Assembly: GCF_030014955.1 (NCBI RefSeq)
Contig: NZ_JAGRPV010000002.1
Coordinates: 327,278 to 391,277, forward strand
DNA length: 64,000 nucleotides
Origin: Cohnella hashimotonis
GTDB taxonomy: Bacteria; Bacillota; Bacilli; Paenibacillales; Paenibacillaceae
Reading direction: 5' to 3'
The position numbers were made by a program, and so were the translations under genes. Shown in pieces: positions 54,836-64,000 of this stretch; positions within the stretch are counted from its first letter, which is position 1; each line of letters opens with the position of its first letter. The notes under the pieces are model-generated. The model was not told where the DNA came from. It ran no database searches and saw only the letters and a program-made list of their open reading frames with translations.

Positions 54836-56185
54836 ATGAAAATCGCGGTTGTGGGAGCAGGTATTGTCGGATTGACGACGGCGGCCGGATTTGCGGATTT
54901 GGGACACCAGGTATATTGCAGCGATACGGACGGCGATAAAATAGAGCGAATTGAAAACGGCGTGCTGCCTTATTTGGAGCCGGGGCTCGCGGAATTGGTG
55001 AAGCGGGGACAGGAAGGAGGGCGGCTCGCATTCGGTGTCGGCGCGTCGACGGCGATCGGCGAAGCCGAGATCGTAATCCTTGCCGTCGGAACGCCCGCGA
55101 CGGACGACGGGGAGATTCTGCTGGCCCAGCTGTGGGAAGCTGCGGATATGCTCTGGCCTCGGGCGGACGGCATGCGCAGGTTGATCGCCGTGAAAAGCAC
55201 GGTGCCCGTCGGCACCGCCGAGCGGCTGGAGGCGCGAATTCGCGCGCGGCTGCCTGCGGAGGGCGGCGTCGATGTCGTGTCCGTGCCTGAATTTTTGCGG
55301 GAGGGCTTCGCCGTGCGGGATTTCTTCGAGCCTTCGCGCGTCGTCATCGGTTCGGCTACGCATGAAGCCGCCGAGTTGATGGACCGGTTGTACAGAAGAT
55401 TGTCCGCGACCGTCGTTCACACGGACAGGCGGAGCGCGGAGCTTGCCAAGCTCGCCTCCAATGCGGCGCTGGCGATCAAGATTTCCTACGCCAACGAGAT
55501 GGCGGCCCTGTCGGAGCAGACCGGCGCCGATTACCCGGATATCGCTCGCATTCTCGGGCTGGATCCGCGCATCGGTCCGCACTTCCTGGGCGCGGGCCTT
55601 GGCTTCGGCGGCTCCTGCCTGCCCAAGGACACGCGAGCGCTCGTGCGGCTTGCGAGCGAGGCCGGCGCGCCGCAGACGGTCGCTTCCGCCGCCATCCGCG
55701 CCAACGCCGTACTGCCGCAGCGTATGGCGCGCAAGCTGGAAGCGGCGCTCAGCGGCTTGTCGCGTCGTCGCGTCGCGCTGCTCGGGCTGGCCTTCAAGCC
55801 AGGCACGGCAGATCTGCGCGAAGCCCCTTCGCTGCGCCTGATCGCAGAGCTTAAGAAGCGATATCCGGGGATCTCCCTGGCCGCTTATGATCCGGCGGTC
55901 GACATCGCGATGAAGCGGCAGCTGCCTGCGGGCGTCGGGCTGTACGGCTCCGCCGAAGAGGCGCTGCGCGGCGCGGACGCCGCGATCGTCGTGACGGAAT
56001 GGCCCGAGATCCGCAAAATATCGGCAGAAGACTACAAAAGCTGGATGAGCAGGCCTATAATATTAGATGGACGCAACTGCCTGGACGCACACGCGCTGAA
56101 CGCGCAAGGCATGGTGTGCATCGGGGTCGGGCGTCTGCCGGCCGCGCCGCAGGGAATACCGGCGTATCAAGGACGGCACGCATAA
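54836..56185 (+). CDS. ugd: UDP-glucose 6-dehydrogenase
   Basis: Oxidises UDP-glucose to UDP-glucuronate with two NAD. 449 residues. The Rossmann motif GAGIVG is at 7-12, the KLASNAALAIKISYANE helix carries the catalytic Lys and Asn near 205, and the catalytic Cys is in GFGGSCLPKDTRAL near 260. The UDP-binding C-terminal domain is complete. The ATG follows AGGAGGG, with a -10-like TACAAT at 54794-54799. galU follows after 21 bp, so substrate and product enzymes are co-expressed, likely for wall or exopolysaccharide precursors. Confidence 0.94.
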   Translation: MKIAVVGAGIVGLTTAAGFADLGHQVYCSDTDGDKIERIENGVLPYLEPGLAELVKRGQEGGRLAFGVGASTAIGEAEIVILAVGTPATDDGEILLAQLWEAADMLWPRADGMRRLIAVKSTVPVGTAERLEARIRARLPAEGGVDVVSVPEFLREGFAVRDFFEPSRVVIGSATHEAAELMDRLYRRLSATVVHTDRRSAELAKLASNAALAIKISYANEMAALSEQTGADYPDIARILGLDPRIGPHFLGAGLGFGGSCLPKDTRALVRLASEAGAPQTVASAAIRANAVLPQRMARKLEAALSGLSRRRVALLGLAFKPGTADLREAPSLRLIAELKKRYPGISLAAYDPAVDIAMKRQLPAGVGLYGSAEEALRGADAAIVVTEWPEIRKISAEDYKSWMSRPIILDGRNCLDAHALNAQGMVCIGVGRLPAAPQGIPAYQGRHA

Positions 56186-56206
56186 TATAGAGAGGATGCC
56201 TGTCTC

Positions 56207-57082
56207 ATGAAAGTCCGCAAGGCCATTATCCCCGCAGCGGGACTCGGCACACGCTTTCTCCCCGCGACGAAGGCGATGCCCAAAGAGATGCTGCCGATTA
56301 TCGACAAGCCCGGTATTCAATATATTGTCGAAGAGGCCGTCGCCTCGGGAATCGAGGATATTATCATCGTGACCGGCAAGGGCAAGCGGGCCATCGAGGA
56401 CCACTTTGACAGCTACTACGAGCTCGAGGAGAACCTGCGTCAGAAGGGCAAGCTGGAATTGCTCTCCGAGGTTCAGCACGCTTCCGAGCTGATCGATATT
56501 CACTACATTCGGCAAAAAGAAGCCAAGGGTCTCGGCCATGCGATCTGGTGCGCCCGCAACTTCATCGGCGACGAGCCGTTCGCCGTGCTGCTCGGGGACG
56601 ATATCGTCCGCTCCGAGACGCCGTGCTTGAAGCAGATGATGGACGTGTACGATAAGGTGCAGAGCAGCGTGCTGGCCGTTAAGCGCGTGCCGGACGAGGA
56701 AATCTCCCGCTACGGGGTCGTGGATCCGGCGGAAGGCGCCGACCTGAGCCAGGATATCGTTCCTGTGCGGGGCGTGGTCGAAAAGCCGGCTGCGGATCGC
56801 GCGCCTTCCAATATCGCGATTATGGGCCGTTATATATTGACGCCGGCTATCTTTGGCCTGCTTGAGACGCAGGACACCGGCGCGGGCGGCGAGATCCAGC
56901 TGACGGACGCCATCTTCCGCCTGCTGCAGCAGGAAGAGGTTTACGCCTACGCCTTCGAAGGCGATCGCTACGACACAGGCGAGAAGCTGGGGTATTTAAA
57001 GACGATCGTCGACTTCGCGCTCCAGCGTCCGGATCTGGGCGATGCGTTCAAGGCTTATCTGGAGAGCAAGCTGCGTGGATAA
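56207..57082 (+). CDS. galU: UTP-glucose-1-phosphate uridylyltransferase
   Basis: Makes UDP-glucose from UTP and glucose 1-phosphate. 291 residues. The nucleotide-binding signature [21 protein letters not shown] is at residues 10-30, the sugar-binding Lys is in the VEKP motif, and [10 protein letters not shown] is present. It feeds the preceding UDP-glucose dehydrogenase. A terminator lies 35 bp downstream, closing a two-gene operon. Confidence 0.96.
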   Translation: MKVRKAIIPAAGLGTRFLPATKAMPKEMLPIIDKPGIQYIVEEAVASGIEDIIIVTGKGKRAIEDHFDSYYELEENLRQKGKLELLSEVQHASELIDIHYIRQKEAKGLGHAIWCARNFIGDEPFAVLLGDDIVRSETPCLKQMMDVYDKVQSSVLAVKRVPDEEISRYGVVDPAEGADLSQDIVPVRGVVEKPAADRAPSNIAIMGRYILTPAIFGLLETQDTGAGGEIQLTDAIFRLLQQEEVYAYAFEGDRYDTGEKLGYLKTIVDFALQRPDLGDAFKAYLESKLRG

Positions 57083-57116
57083 TTAAATGAATAGAGTTAA
57101 TCCGCGTGAAGCACAC

Positions 57117-57148
57117 GCCGCTGTTCCTTCGGGAATCGCGGCTTTTTG
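57117..57148 (+). terminator. Rho-independent terminator after galU
   Basis: GCCGCTGTTCC pairs with GGGAATCGCGGC, followed by TTTTT. Confidence 0.85.
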
Positions 57149-57183
57149 ATTTCGTTTTAACCTTTTTCGGAAGGGGAATCCGC

Positions 57184-57312
57184 ATGGCAAGGAATAACAA
57201 TTGCACAGCTGCGAAGATCGTCGGAGCCCGACATTTTGCTGCCGGTTTTCGGCTCGCTCGACGACTTTCATTTGGAATACGAGCTCATCGGAGTAAACGG
57301 GGGTAAGCTCTA
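57184..57312 (+). pseudogene. Possible small frameshifted gene
   Basis: An ATG at 57184 follows AAGGGG at good spacing and reads MARNNNCTAAK. A second frame, shifted by one base, then reads like real protein to a TAG at 57312 (PDILLPVFGSLDDFHLEYEL and on) with codon use like the neighbours, but has no start of its own. Together they look like a protein of about 43 residues broken by a frameshift or a base error. Nothing else is seen in the gap 57149-57544 except a likely promoter near 57520 for pcrB. Confidence 0.3.
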
Positions 57313-57544
57313 GGCCGACGTCTACAGCCGCTAGGCTTGGTTTTCGAATGCGAGGGATATTGCGGCGCCAAAGGCGCGAGTTGTGCGGCGGCATCGCATA
57401 ACTTCAGTGGCCTGGGGCGTCGGAATCGCGGTTGCAGCTGCGGCTGGAGCGACTCCAGTATTTTGCGTGTTGAAATCCCCGCCGTTCGCCTTCCCCCGTG
57501 ACTCGATTTCCTGTAGACTAGGGGTAAACGCCGTGGAGGAACGC

Positions 57545-58306
57545 ATGATCGCATTTTCGGATATGTATGCCGCGTGGCGGCACGTATTCAAGCTAGACCC
57601 GGACCGCGAGATTTCCGAAGAGGCGCTGGAGCGGGTCTGCTTGTCCGGCACGGACGGCATCCTGGTCGGCGGCTCGAGCGGCATTACCTATGACAATACG
57701 GTGGAACTCTTGGCTCGGATTCGCCGCTTCGAGGTGCCATGCGCGCTGGAGCTGACCGGCGCCGATAGCGCGGTGCCGGGCTTCGACGGTTATTTCGTGC
57801 CGATGGTACTCAACGCGAAGCGCACGGAATGGCTGGTCGGCAGGCAGGTCAAGGCGCTGGCCGAGTACGGCGCGTTCATGCCTTGGGAACTCACGGCAGC
57901 GCAGGCTTACCTGATCCTGAACGGCGAGTGCACTGCGGCGAAAGTGACCGAGGCGCGGACGGAACTTTCGACAGACGAGGTGCTGGCGTACAGTCAGCTG
58001 GCCGACCGACTCTGGCGCGTCCCCGTGCTGTACCTGGAGTACAGCGGCGCGTTCGGGGATATGGAGCTGGTCCGCAAAGTTCGGGAGCATCTGACGCAAG
58101 CCAGGCTGTTCTACGGTGGCGGCATTGCCACGCCGGAGCAGGCCAGGGCCGCCGCGGAGTCGGCGCATACGGTTGTCGTGGGCAATGTCATTTACAGCGA
58201 TCTGCATGCCGCGCTTGAAACGGTCGACGCCGCGAAGCGCGCGATCGGCGCGGAGGGCACGGCCCGAGACGGCGTGCGCAGCGAGGCGAATAGACGCCTC
58301 CCATAA
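57545..58306 (+). CDS. pcrB: Heptaprenylglyceryl phosphate synthase
   Basis: TIM-barrel prenyltransferase that joins heptaprenyl diphosphate to glycerol 1-phosphate in Bacilli, 253 residues. Family landmarks are KLDPDR near residue 17, [10 protein letters not shown] near 35, YLEYSG near 160, and the phosphate-binding YGGGI and VVGNVIY near the C-terminus. The open frame extends upstream, but the ATG at 57545 follows GGAGG at 57534. It is 26 bp before pcrA, the usual Bacillus order, so the two are co-transcribed. Confidence 0.93.
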   Translation: MIAFSDMYAAWRHVFKLDPDREISEEALERVCLSGTDGILVGGSSGITYDNTVELLARIRRFEVPCALELTGADSAVPGFDGYFVPMVLNAKRTEWLVGRQVKALAEYGAFMPWELTAAQAYLILNGECTAAKVTEARTELSTDEVLAYSQLADRLWRVPVLYLEYSGAFGDMELVRKVREHLTQARLFYGGGIATPEQARAAAESAHTVVVGNVIYSDLHAALETVDAAKRAIGAEGTARDGVRSEANRRLP

Positions 58307-58332
58307 GCTACAAGCAAAGGAGCGTTATCATC

Positions 58333-60816
58333 ATGTTTTTTGAACCGGCACAACCGTCGTCCTCGTCCGGAACGGCGTTTAATATCGACGAAGCCGTGAA
58401 CCGGCTGAATCCCAAGCAACGCGAGGCGGCAGTCGCCACAGACGGACCGCTGCTCATCATGGCCGGCGCGGGGAGCGGCAAGACGCGCGTGCTCACGCAC
58501 CGCATCGCTTACCTGATCGCCAAGCGCATCGCGGCGCCGTGGAGCATTCTCGCAATTACCTTTACCAACAAGGCGGCGCGCGAGATGCAGGACCGCGTCT
58601 CCAAGCTTATCGGCGCAAGCGGACGCGACGTTTGGGTGAGCACGTTTCACTCGATGAGCGTGCGGATTTTGCGGCGGGACATCGAGCGGATCGGCTTCGG
58701 CTCCAACTTCAGCATTCTGGACTCGGCGGATCAATTGTCCGTCATCCGGGGCGTCATGAAGGAGCAGAATATCGACACCAAGAAGTTCGAGCCCAAAGCG
58801 GTGCAGGCGATGATCAGCGGCGCAAAAAACGAACTGCTGTCGCCGGAGCAATACGAAGCGCGTGCGGGCGATTATTTCCAGACGATCGCCGCCAAGGTGT
58901 ACACGCAGTATCAGCGCCGCCTGAAGGCGAACAATTCGCTCGACTTCGACGATCTCATTTTGCTCACCATCCAGCTGTTCCGCGAAGTGCCTGAAGTGCT
59001 TGAGTTTTACCAGAACAAATTCCGTTATATCCATGTAGACGAGTACCAGGATACGAACAAGGCCCAGTATATGATCTGTAAAATGCTCGCGGCCAAGCAC
59101 CACAACATTTGCGTCGTCGGCGACAGCGACCAGTCGATCTATCGCTGGCGCGGCGCGGATATCACGAACATTCTCAACTTCGAGGCGGACTACCCCGAAG
59201 CGCGCACGATTTTGCTGGAGCAGAACTATCGCTCGACGTCCAACATTCTGGAGGCGGCCAACCAGGTCATCAAGAACAACATGGGCCGCAAGCCCAAGAA
59301 CCTGTGGACCGATAGCCCCGGCGGGGACAAGATCACCGTTTACCAGGGCGATTCGGAGCATGGGGAAGGATACTTCGTCGCCGGAGAGATCCGCAAGAAC
59401 AGGCAGAACGGCCGTCGTTACGATCATCACGCCATTTTGTACCGTACGAACGCCATGTCCCGGGTGATGGAAGAAATTCTGATCAAATCCGAGATTCCGT
59501 ATCAGATCGTGGGCGGCACCAAGTTCTACGACCGTAAGGAAATCAAGGATATTCTGGCATATCTGCGCCTGATCTCCAATCCGGACGACGATATCAGCCT
59601 TAACCGCATCATTAACGTCCCGAAGCGCGCGCTTGGCGATACGACGATGGGGAAGGTGCAGGAGGAGGCGCAGCGCCAGGGCATCTCCATTTACAAGCTG
59701 ATCAGCCAGGGCGAGGGCTTGCTGGGCGACGGCCTGTACCATCTCGACATACAGGCGCGCGCGAAGGCGGCGCTCTCCGAATTCAGCGGGCTGATCGCGA
59801 ATCTGACCGCCATGGTCGAGTATTTGTCCGTGACCGAATTGACGGAGAAAATGCTTGAGATGTCAGGCTACCGCATGGAGCTGCAGCGGGAGAATACGAT
59901 CGAGTCGCAGGCGCGCCTGGAGAACATCGAGGAATTTCTGTCTGTTACCCAGGAGTTCGAGAACCGCAACGAGGACAAGTCGCTCGTCGCCTTCCTGACC
60001 GATCTGGCGCTGATCGCAGACATCGATTCGATGGGCGACGACGAAGACGACAAGGAGAAGGGCGACGCCGTCGTGCTCATGACGATGCACAGCGCCAAGG
60101 GGCTGGAGTTCCCCGTTGTGTTCATCGTCGGCATGGAGGAAGGAATCTTCCCCGGAAGCCGTGCGTTCATGGACAACGACGAGATGGAGGAGGAGCGGCG
60201 GCTCGCTTATGTCGGTATCACGCGTGCGGAGAAGAAGCTGTATCTCACCTGCGCGCAAAGCCGCCTGCTCTACGGGCGCACGGCGGCCAACGCGCCGTCG
60301 CGTTTTCTGGAAGAGATTCCGGACAGCCTCAAGGAAGCGGTGGAAATGAGGGGCGGGCGTATCGGCGGCTCGTTCGGCGGGTTCGGTTCGCGGCTCGGAG
60401 GCGGACGGGGGCCAGGCGCAGGCGGCAGCTTTGGCGGCGGAGGCTACGGCGGCGGCAGCGCGCAGTCAGGCTTTGGCGCGCGGCCGCAGGCCGGCGGGTT
60501 CGGCGGAGCGGCAGCCGGCGGGTTCGGCAGCCGTCCGCAGGCCGGAGGCGCTCCGGGGGGAGCGCGGCCCGCAGGGCAGGCGCCGGCGAGCTTCGGCATA
60601 GGCGCCCGTCCGGCAGCGGCTCCGCAGCCGGCGGCGGGCGGCGGCCAAGGCCTCTCCGTCGCCGCCGGCGACAAGGTGCAGCATGCCAAGTGGGGCGTGG
60701 GCACGGTGGTCGCTGTGAAGGGGAGCGGCAGCGACACGGAGCTTAACATCGCTTTTCCCGCACCGGTAGGACTTAAGCGTCTCCTTGCAGCCTTCGCTCC
60801 GGTCACCAAGATCTGA
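58333..60816 (+). CDS. pcrA: ATP-dependent DNA helicase PcrA with long glycine-rich linker
   Basis: UvrD-type superfamily 1 helicase of 827 residues that works in repair, replication restart and transcription-coupled processes. Walker A AGAGSGKT is near residue 44; further motifs are HVDEYQDTN (II), [14 protein letters not shown] (III), EQNYRS (IV), [12 protein letters not shown] (V) and VGITRAEK (VI). A 100-residue Gly/Ala/Pro-rich linker (about 674-773) leads to a C-terminal Tudor-like RNA-polymerase-binding domain ([17 protein letters not shown]). The linker contains repeats of FGxRPQAGG. The ATG follows AAAGGAG. Confidence 0.96.
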   Translation: MFFEPAQPSSSSGTAFNIDEAVNRLNPKQREAAVATDGPLLIMAGAGSGKTRVLTHRIAYLIAKRIAAPWSILAITFTNKAAREMQDRVSKLIGASGRDVWVSTFHSMSVRILRRDIERIGFGSNFSILDSADQLSVIRGVMKEQNIDTKKFEPKAVQAMISGAKNELLSPEQYEARAGDYFQTIAAKVYTQYQRRLKANNSLDFDDLILLTIQLFREVPEVLEFYQNKFRYIHVDEYQDTNKAQYMICKMLAAKHHNICVVGDSDQSIYRWRGADITNILNFEADYPEARTILLEQNYRSTSNILEAANQVIKNNMGRKPKNLWTDSPGGDKITVYQGDSEHGEGYFVAGEIRKNRQNGRRYDHHAILYRTNAMSRVMEEILIKSEIPYQIVGGTKFYDRKEIKDILAYLRLISNPDDDISLNRIINVPKRALGDTTMGKVQEEAQRQGISIYKLISQGEGLLGDGLYHLDIQARAKAALSEFSGLIANLTAMVEYLSVTELTEKMLEMSGYRMELQRENTIESQARLENIEEFLSVTQEFENRNEDKSLVAFLTDLALIADIDSMGDDEDDKEKGDAVVLMTMHSAKGLEFPVVFIVGMEEGIFPGSRAFMDNDEMEEERRLAYVGITRAEKKLYLTCAQSRLLYGRTAANAPSRFLEEIPDSLKEAVEMRGGRIGGSFGGFGSRLGGGRGPGAGGSFGGGGYGGGSAQSGFGARPQAGGFGGAAAGGFGSRPQAGGAPGGARPAGQAPASFGIGARPAAAPQPAAGGGQGLSVAAGDKVQHAKWGVGTVVAVKGSGSDTELNIAFPAPVGLKRLLAAFAPVTKI

Positions 60817-60842
60817 TTTTGCAAGCCGGCAGCACAAAAAAA

Positions 60843-60868
60843 GCCGCCGCGCCTCAAGGCGCGGCGGC
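60843..60868 (-). terminator. Terminator for the minus-strand gene at 60886
   Basis: GCCGCCGCGCC-TCAA-GGCGCGGCGGC stem; the A-run at 60836-60842 on the plus strand gives a T-run on the minus strand. Confidence 0.85.
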
Positions 60869-60885
60869 CGTGCCGTACATAAAAC

Positions 60886-61281
60886 TCAGTGGTAACCCGG
60901 CAGATGGGTATCGGGATCCTTCAAAACGTTGAGAATGTCCATATGGATGAGATGCTTGCGCGTCTCCTCCGTGCCGATCCTGAAGATCGCGCGGTAAACG
61001 TCCAGCATCTGCTCATTGTACTTGTCCGTGGCCGGGTCGTGATCCGCGGACTTGTACGGAATGACGCCCCGCAGTGACGTCAGGTCGTCGGTCTGCGACC
61101 GCTTGGCGAGCAGAGCCATCAGCTGGTCGATCTCTCTGTCCGTCGCGAACACGCTCAACTGATCGGTCGTATGGTTTTCTTCCTTCGTGATCGTCCCGGC
61201 CGATACCGAGACGTAATAAGTCTCGCGGACCGAAGAATGTCTCTCCTGGGTATCGTAATATTTATCCGTTTGATTATCCAT
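60886..61281 (-). CDS. Conserved-looking hypothetical protein
   Basis: A 131-residue soluble, acidic protein that I do not recognise. It has no signal peptide or membrane helix. The N-terminus is polar (MDNQTDKYYDTQERHSS), and the rest predicts alpha/beta with a helical C-terminal half (DKYNEQMLDVYRAIFRIGTEETRKHL). The ATG at 61281 follows GGGAGG at good spacing and a strong terminator lies downstream, so it is very likely expressed. It lies on the opposite strand between pcrA and ligA, interrupting the usual pcrA-ligA order. Its start is divergent from ligA. Confidence 0.8.
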   Translation of the reverse strand: MDNQTDKYYDTQERHSSVRETYYVSVSAGTITKEENHTTDQLSVFATDREIDQLMALLAKRSQTDDLTSLRGVIPYKSADHDPATDKYNEQMLDVYRAIFRIGTEETRKHLIHMDILNVLKDPDTHLPGYH

Positions 61282-61329
61282 GTTTGAACCCTCCCGTTTT
61301 TGCCTCGGTTGTACCTTTTTACACGATAA

Positions 61330-63438
<2,109 letters not shown>

Positions 63439-63480
63439 ACTTCAATTAGTGGTTCGATATTCGCCGGTTACGCGAGAAAA

Positions 63481-63520
63481 AGGCCGACGCCTTCCGAATG
63501 TTCGGAGTGTGTCGGCCTTT
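63481..63520 (+). terminator. Rho-independent terminator after ligA
   Basis: AGGCCGACGCCTTCCGAA pairs with TTCGGAGTGTGTCGGCCTTT. The stretch 63521-63770 shows no supported gene. Confidence 0.88.
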
Positions 63521-63772
63521 GCGGTTTACGTATGCTGCATACGTCGTTTCTCGCGCGATTACTCATGTTGACCGTACTACGAGAAGCCAACCCAATAACG
63601 GAGCAGGGCGGCACAGACGATTGCCGGAAGTATGACGGAGCGTGCATGCGTTTGGCGGTCCAGCCCGGCGAAAAAGACGTGGGCGGTAAACCTGAGTATA
63701 ATGACCGCGAGCGAAGTTAGACCCTGGAGCAGGGGAAAGCTGATGCACAATTCTAAATACAAGTATTTACAG

Positions 63773-63801
63773 TTGCTTTTCTCGTTCCAGCTTGGTATAT
63801 T
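63773..63801 (+). promoter_or_regulatory. rRNA operon promoter P1
   Basis: TTGCTT (63773-63778), 17-bp spacer, TATATT (63796-63801), in an AT-rich stretch. It is the upstream one of two promoters 95 bp apart. Confidence 0.65.
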
Positions 63802-63867
63802 AGTACTCGCCCCTTCGAGGGGACAGGCCAAGGCGAGCTTGAGCAAAACGGCTTCGAAAAAAAGAAG

Positions 63868-63896
63868 TTGACAAGCCCGGACGAACCTGATAAAGT
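63868..63896 (+). promoter_or_regulatory. rRNA operon promoter P2
   Basis: TTGACA (63868-63873), 17-bp spacer, TAAAGT (63891-63896). GTTGACA...GATAAAGTTA is the usual form of rrn promoters in Bacilli. Confidence 0.85.
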
Positions 63897-63954
63897 TAAC
63901 TGCTGTCGGCTCGGAGAACTTACGAGTAGAAAGGCCGGCGAACAGTAACAAGAT

Positions 63955-63974
63955 TGCTCCTTGAAAACTGAACA
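63955..63974 (+). promoter_or_regulatory. boxA-like antitermination site of the rRNA leader
   Basis: TGCTCCTTGAAAACTGAAC matches the TGCTCTTTGAAAAC boxA element found in Bacillus rRNA leaders. The 16S rRNA gene is expected just beyond the window end. Confidence 0.85.
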
Positions 63975-64000
63975 TCGAGCGTTAAAACAAACGGACGCTG

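Noticed and set aside
63577..63975. Minus-strand ORF with a hydrophobic C-terminus
   Set aside because: Its first half runs through the rRNA promoters and boxA, so it is unlikely to be a gene.

Overview
The window is chromosomal DNA from a high-GC, low-repeat-load member of the Paenibacillaceae (Cohnella/Paenibacillus type). This rests on gene content and order (arg cluster, ftsEX with an M23 hydrolase, a MinJ-like protein, motAB, uvrBA; pcrB-pcrA-ligA), on Firmicute-type ribosome binding sites with frequent TTG/GTG starts, and on stalk-domain, DUF2339 and LplB/LplC/YtcQ-type proteins typical of that family. No species can be named from sequence alone.

Layout. 1-5.5 kb: end of argD, then argF, argG and argH (arginine synthesis), with two four-copy clusters of spaced palindromes and a 9-bp minisatellite between the genes. 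5.6-15.3 kb: an MmyB-type regulator with a quinone-oxidoreductase-like gene, a LysR regulator divergent from a binding protein/permease/ATPase/metallophosphoesterase operon, and a VanW-family cell-wall protein. 15.5-20.4 kb: ftsE, ftsX, an M23 hydrolase and a MinJ-like PDZ protein, that is, division and wall-remodelling genes. 20.4-26 kb: a guanidine-I riboswitch driving a two-subunit SMR exporter (ykkC/ykkD), a zinc-ribbon/SPFH pair, a YcxB-like protein and the motAB stator genes. 26-34 kb: uvrB, a transposase-like gene, uvrA and rpiA. 33.8-43 kb: a carbohydrate locus with a GH130 phosphorylase-like gene, two permeases, a lipoprotein, a secreted GH-D-like glycosidase with three carbohydrate-binding modules, and a divergent AraC regulator. 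43-54.6 kb: a two-component pair, membrane proteins, a DinB protein, an HtrA-like protease beside a stalk-domain protein, and a large U32/DUF3656 protein. 54.8-63.4 kb: UDP-glucose dehydrogenase, galU, pcrB, pcrA, a small unknown gene, ligA. The window ends in the tandem promoters and leader of an rRNA operon whose 16S gene lies just outside.

The most unusual part is 28.2-29.9 kb. An IS1595-type transposase-like gene sits between uvrB and uvrA. All three genes have a TATAAT -10 box followed at once by a LexA-type operator, so the transposase-like gene looks wired into the SOS response. It is bracketed by forward (left) and reverse (right) copies of a 27-bp dispersed repeat that also fills the gap where a ctpA/ctpB-type gene might be expected between the M23 and MinJ-like genes. 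Whether this is a domesticated, repeat-associated DNA-damage function is a hypothesis, not a demonstrated system.
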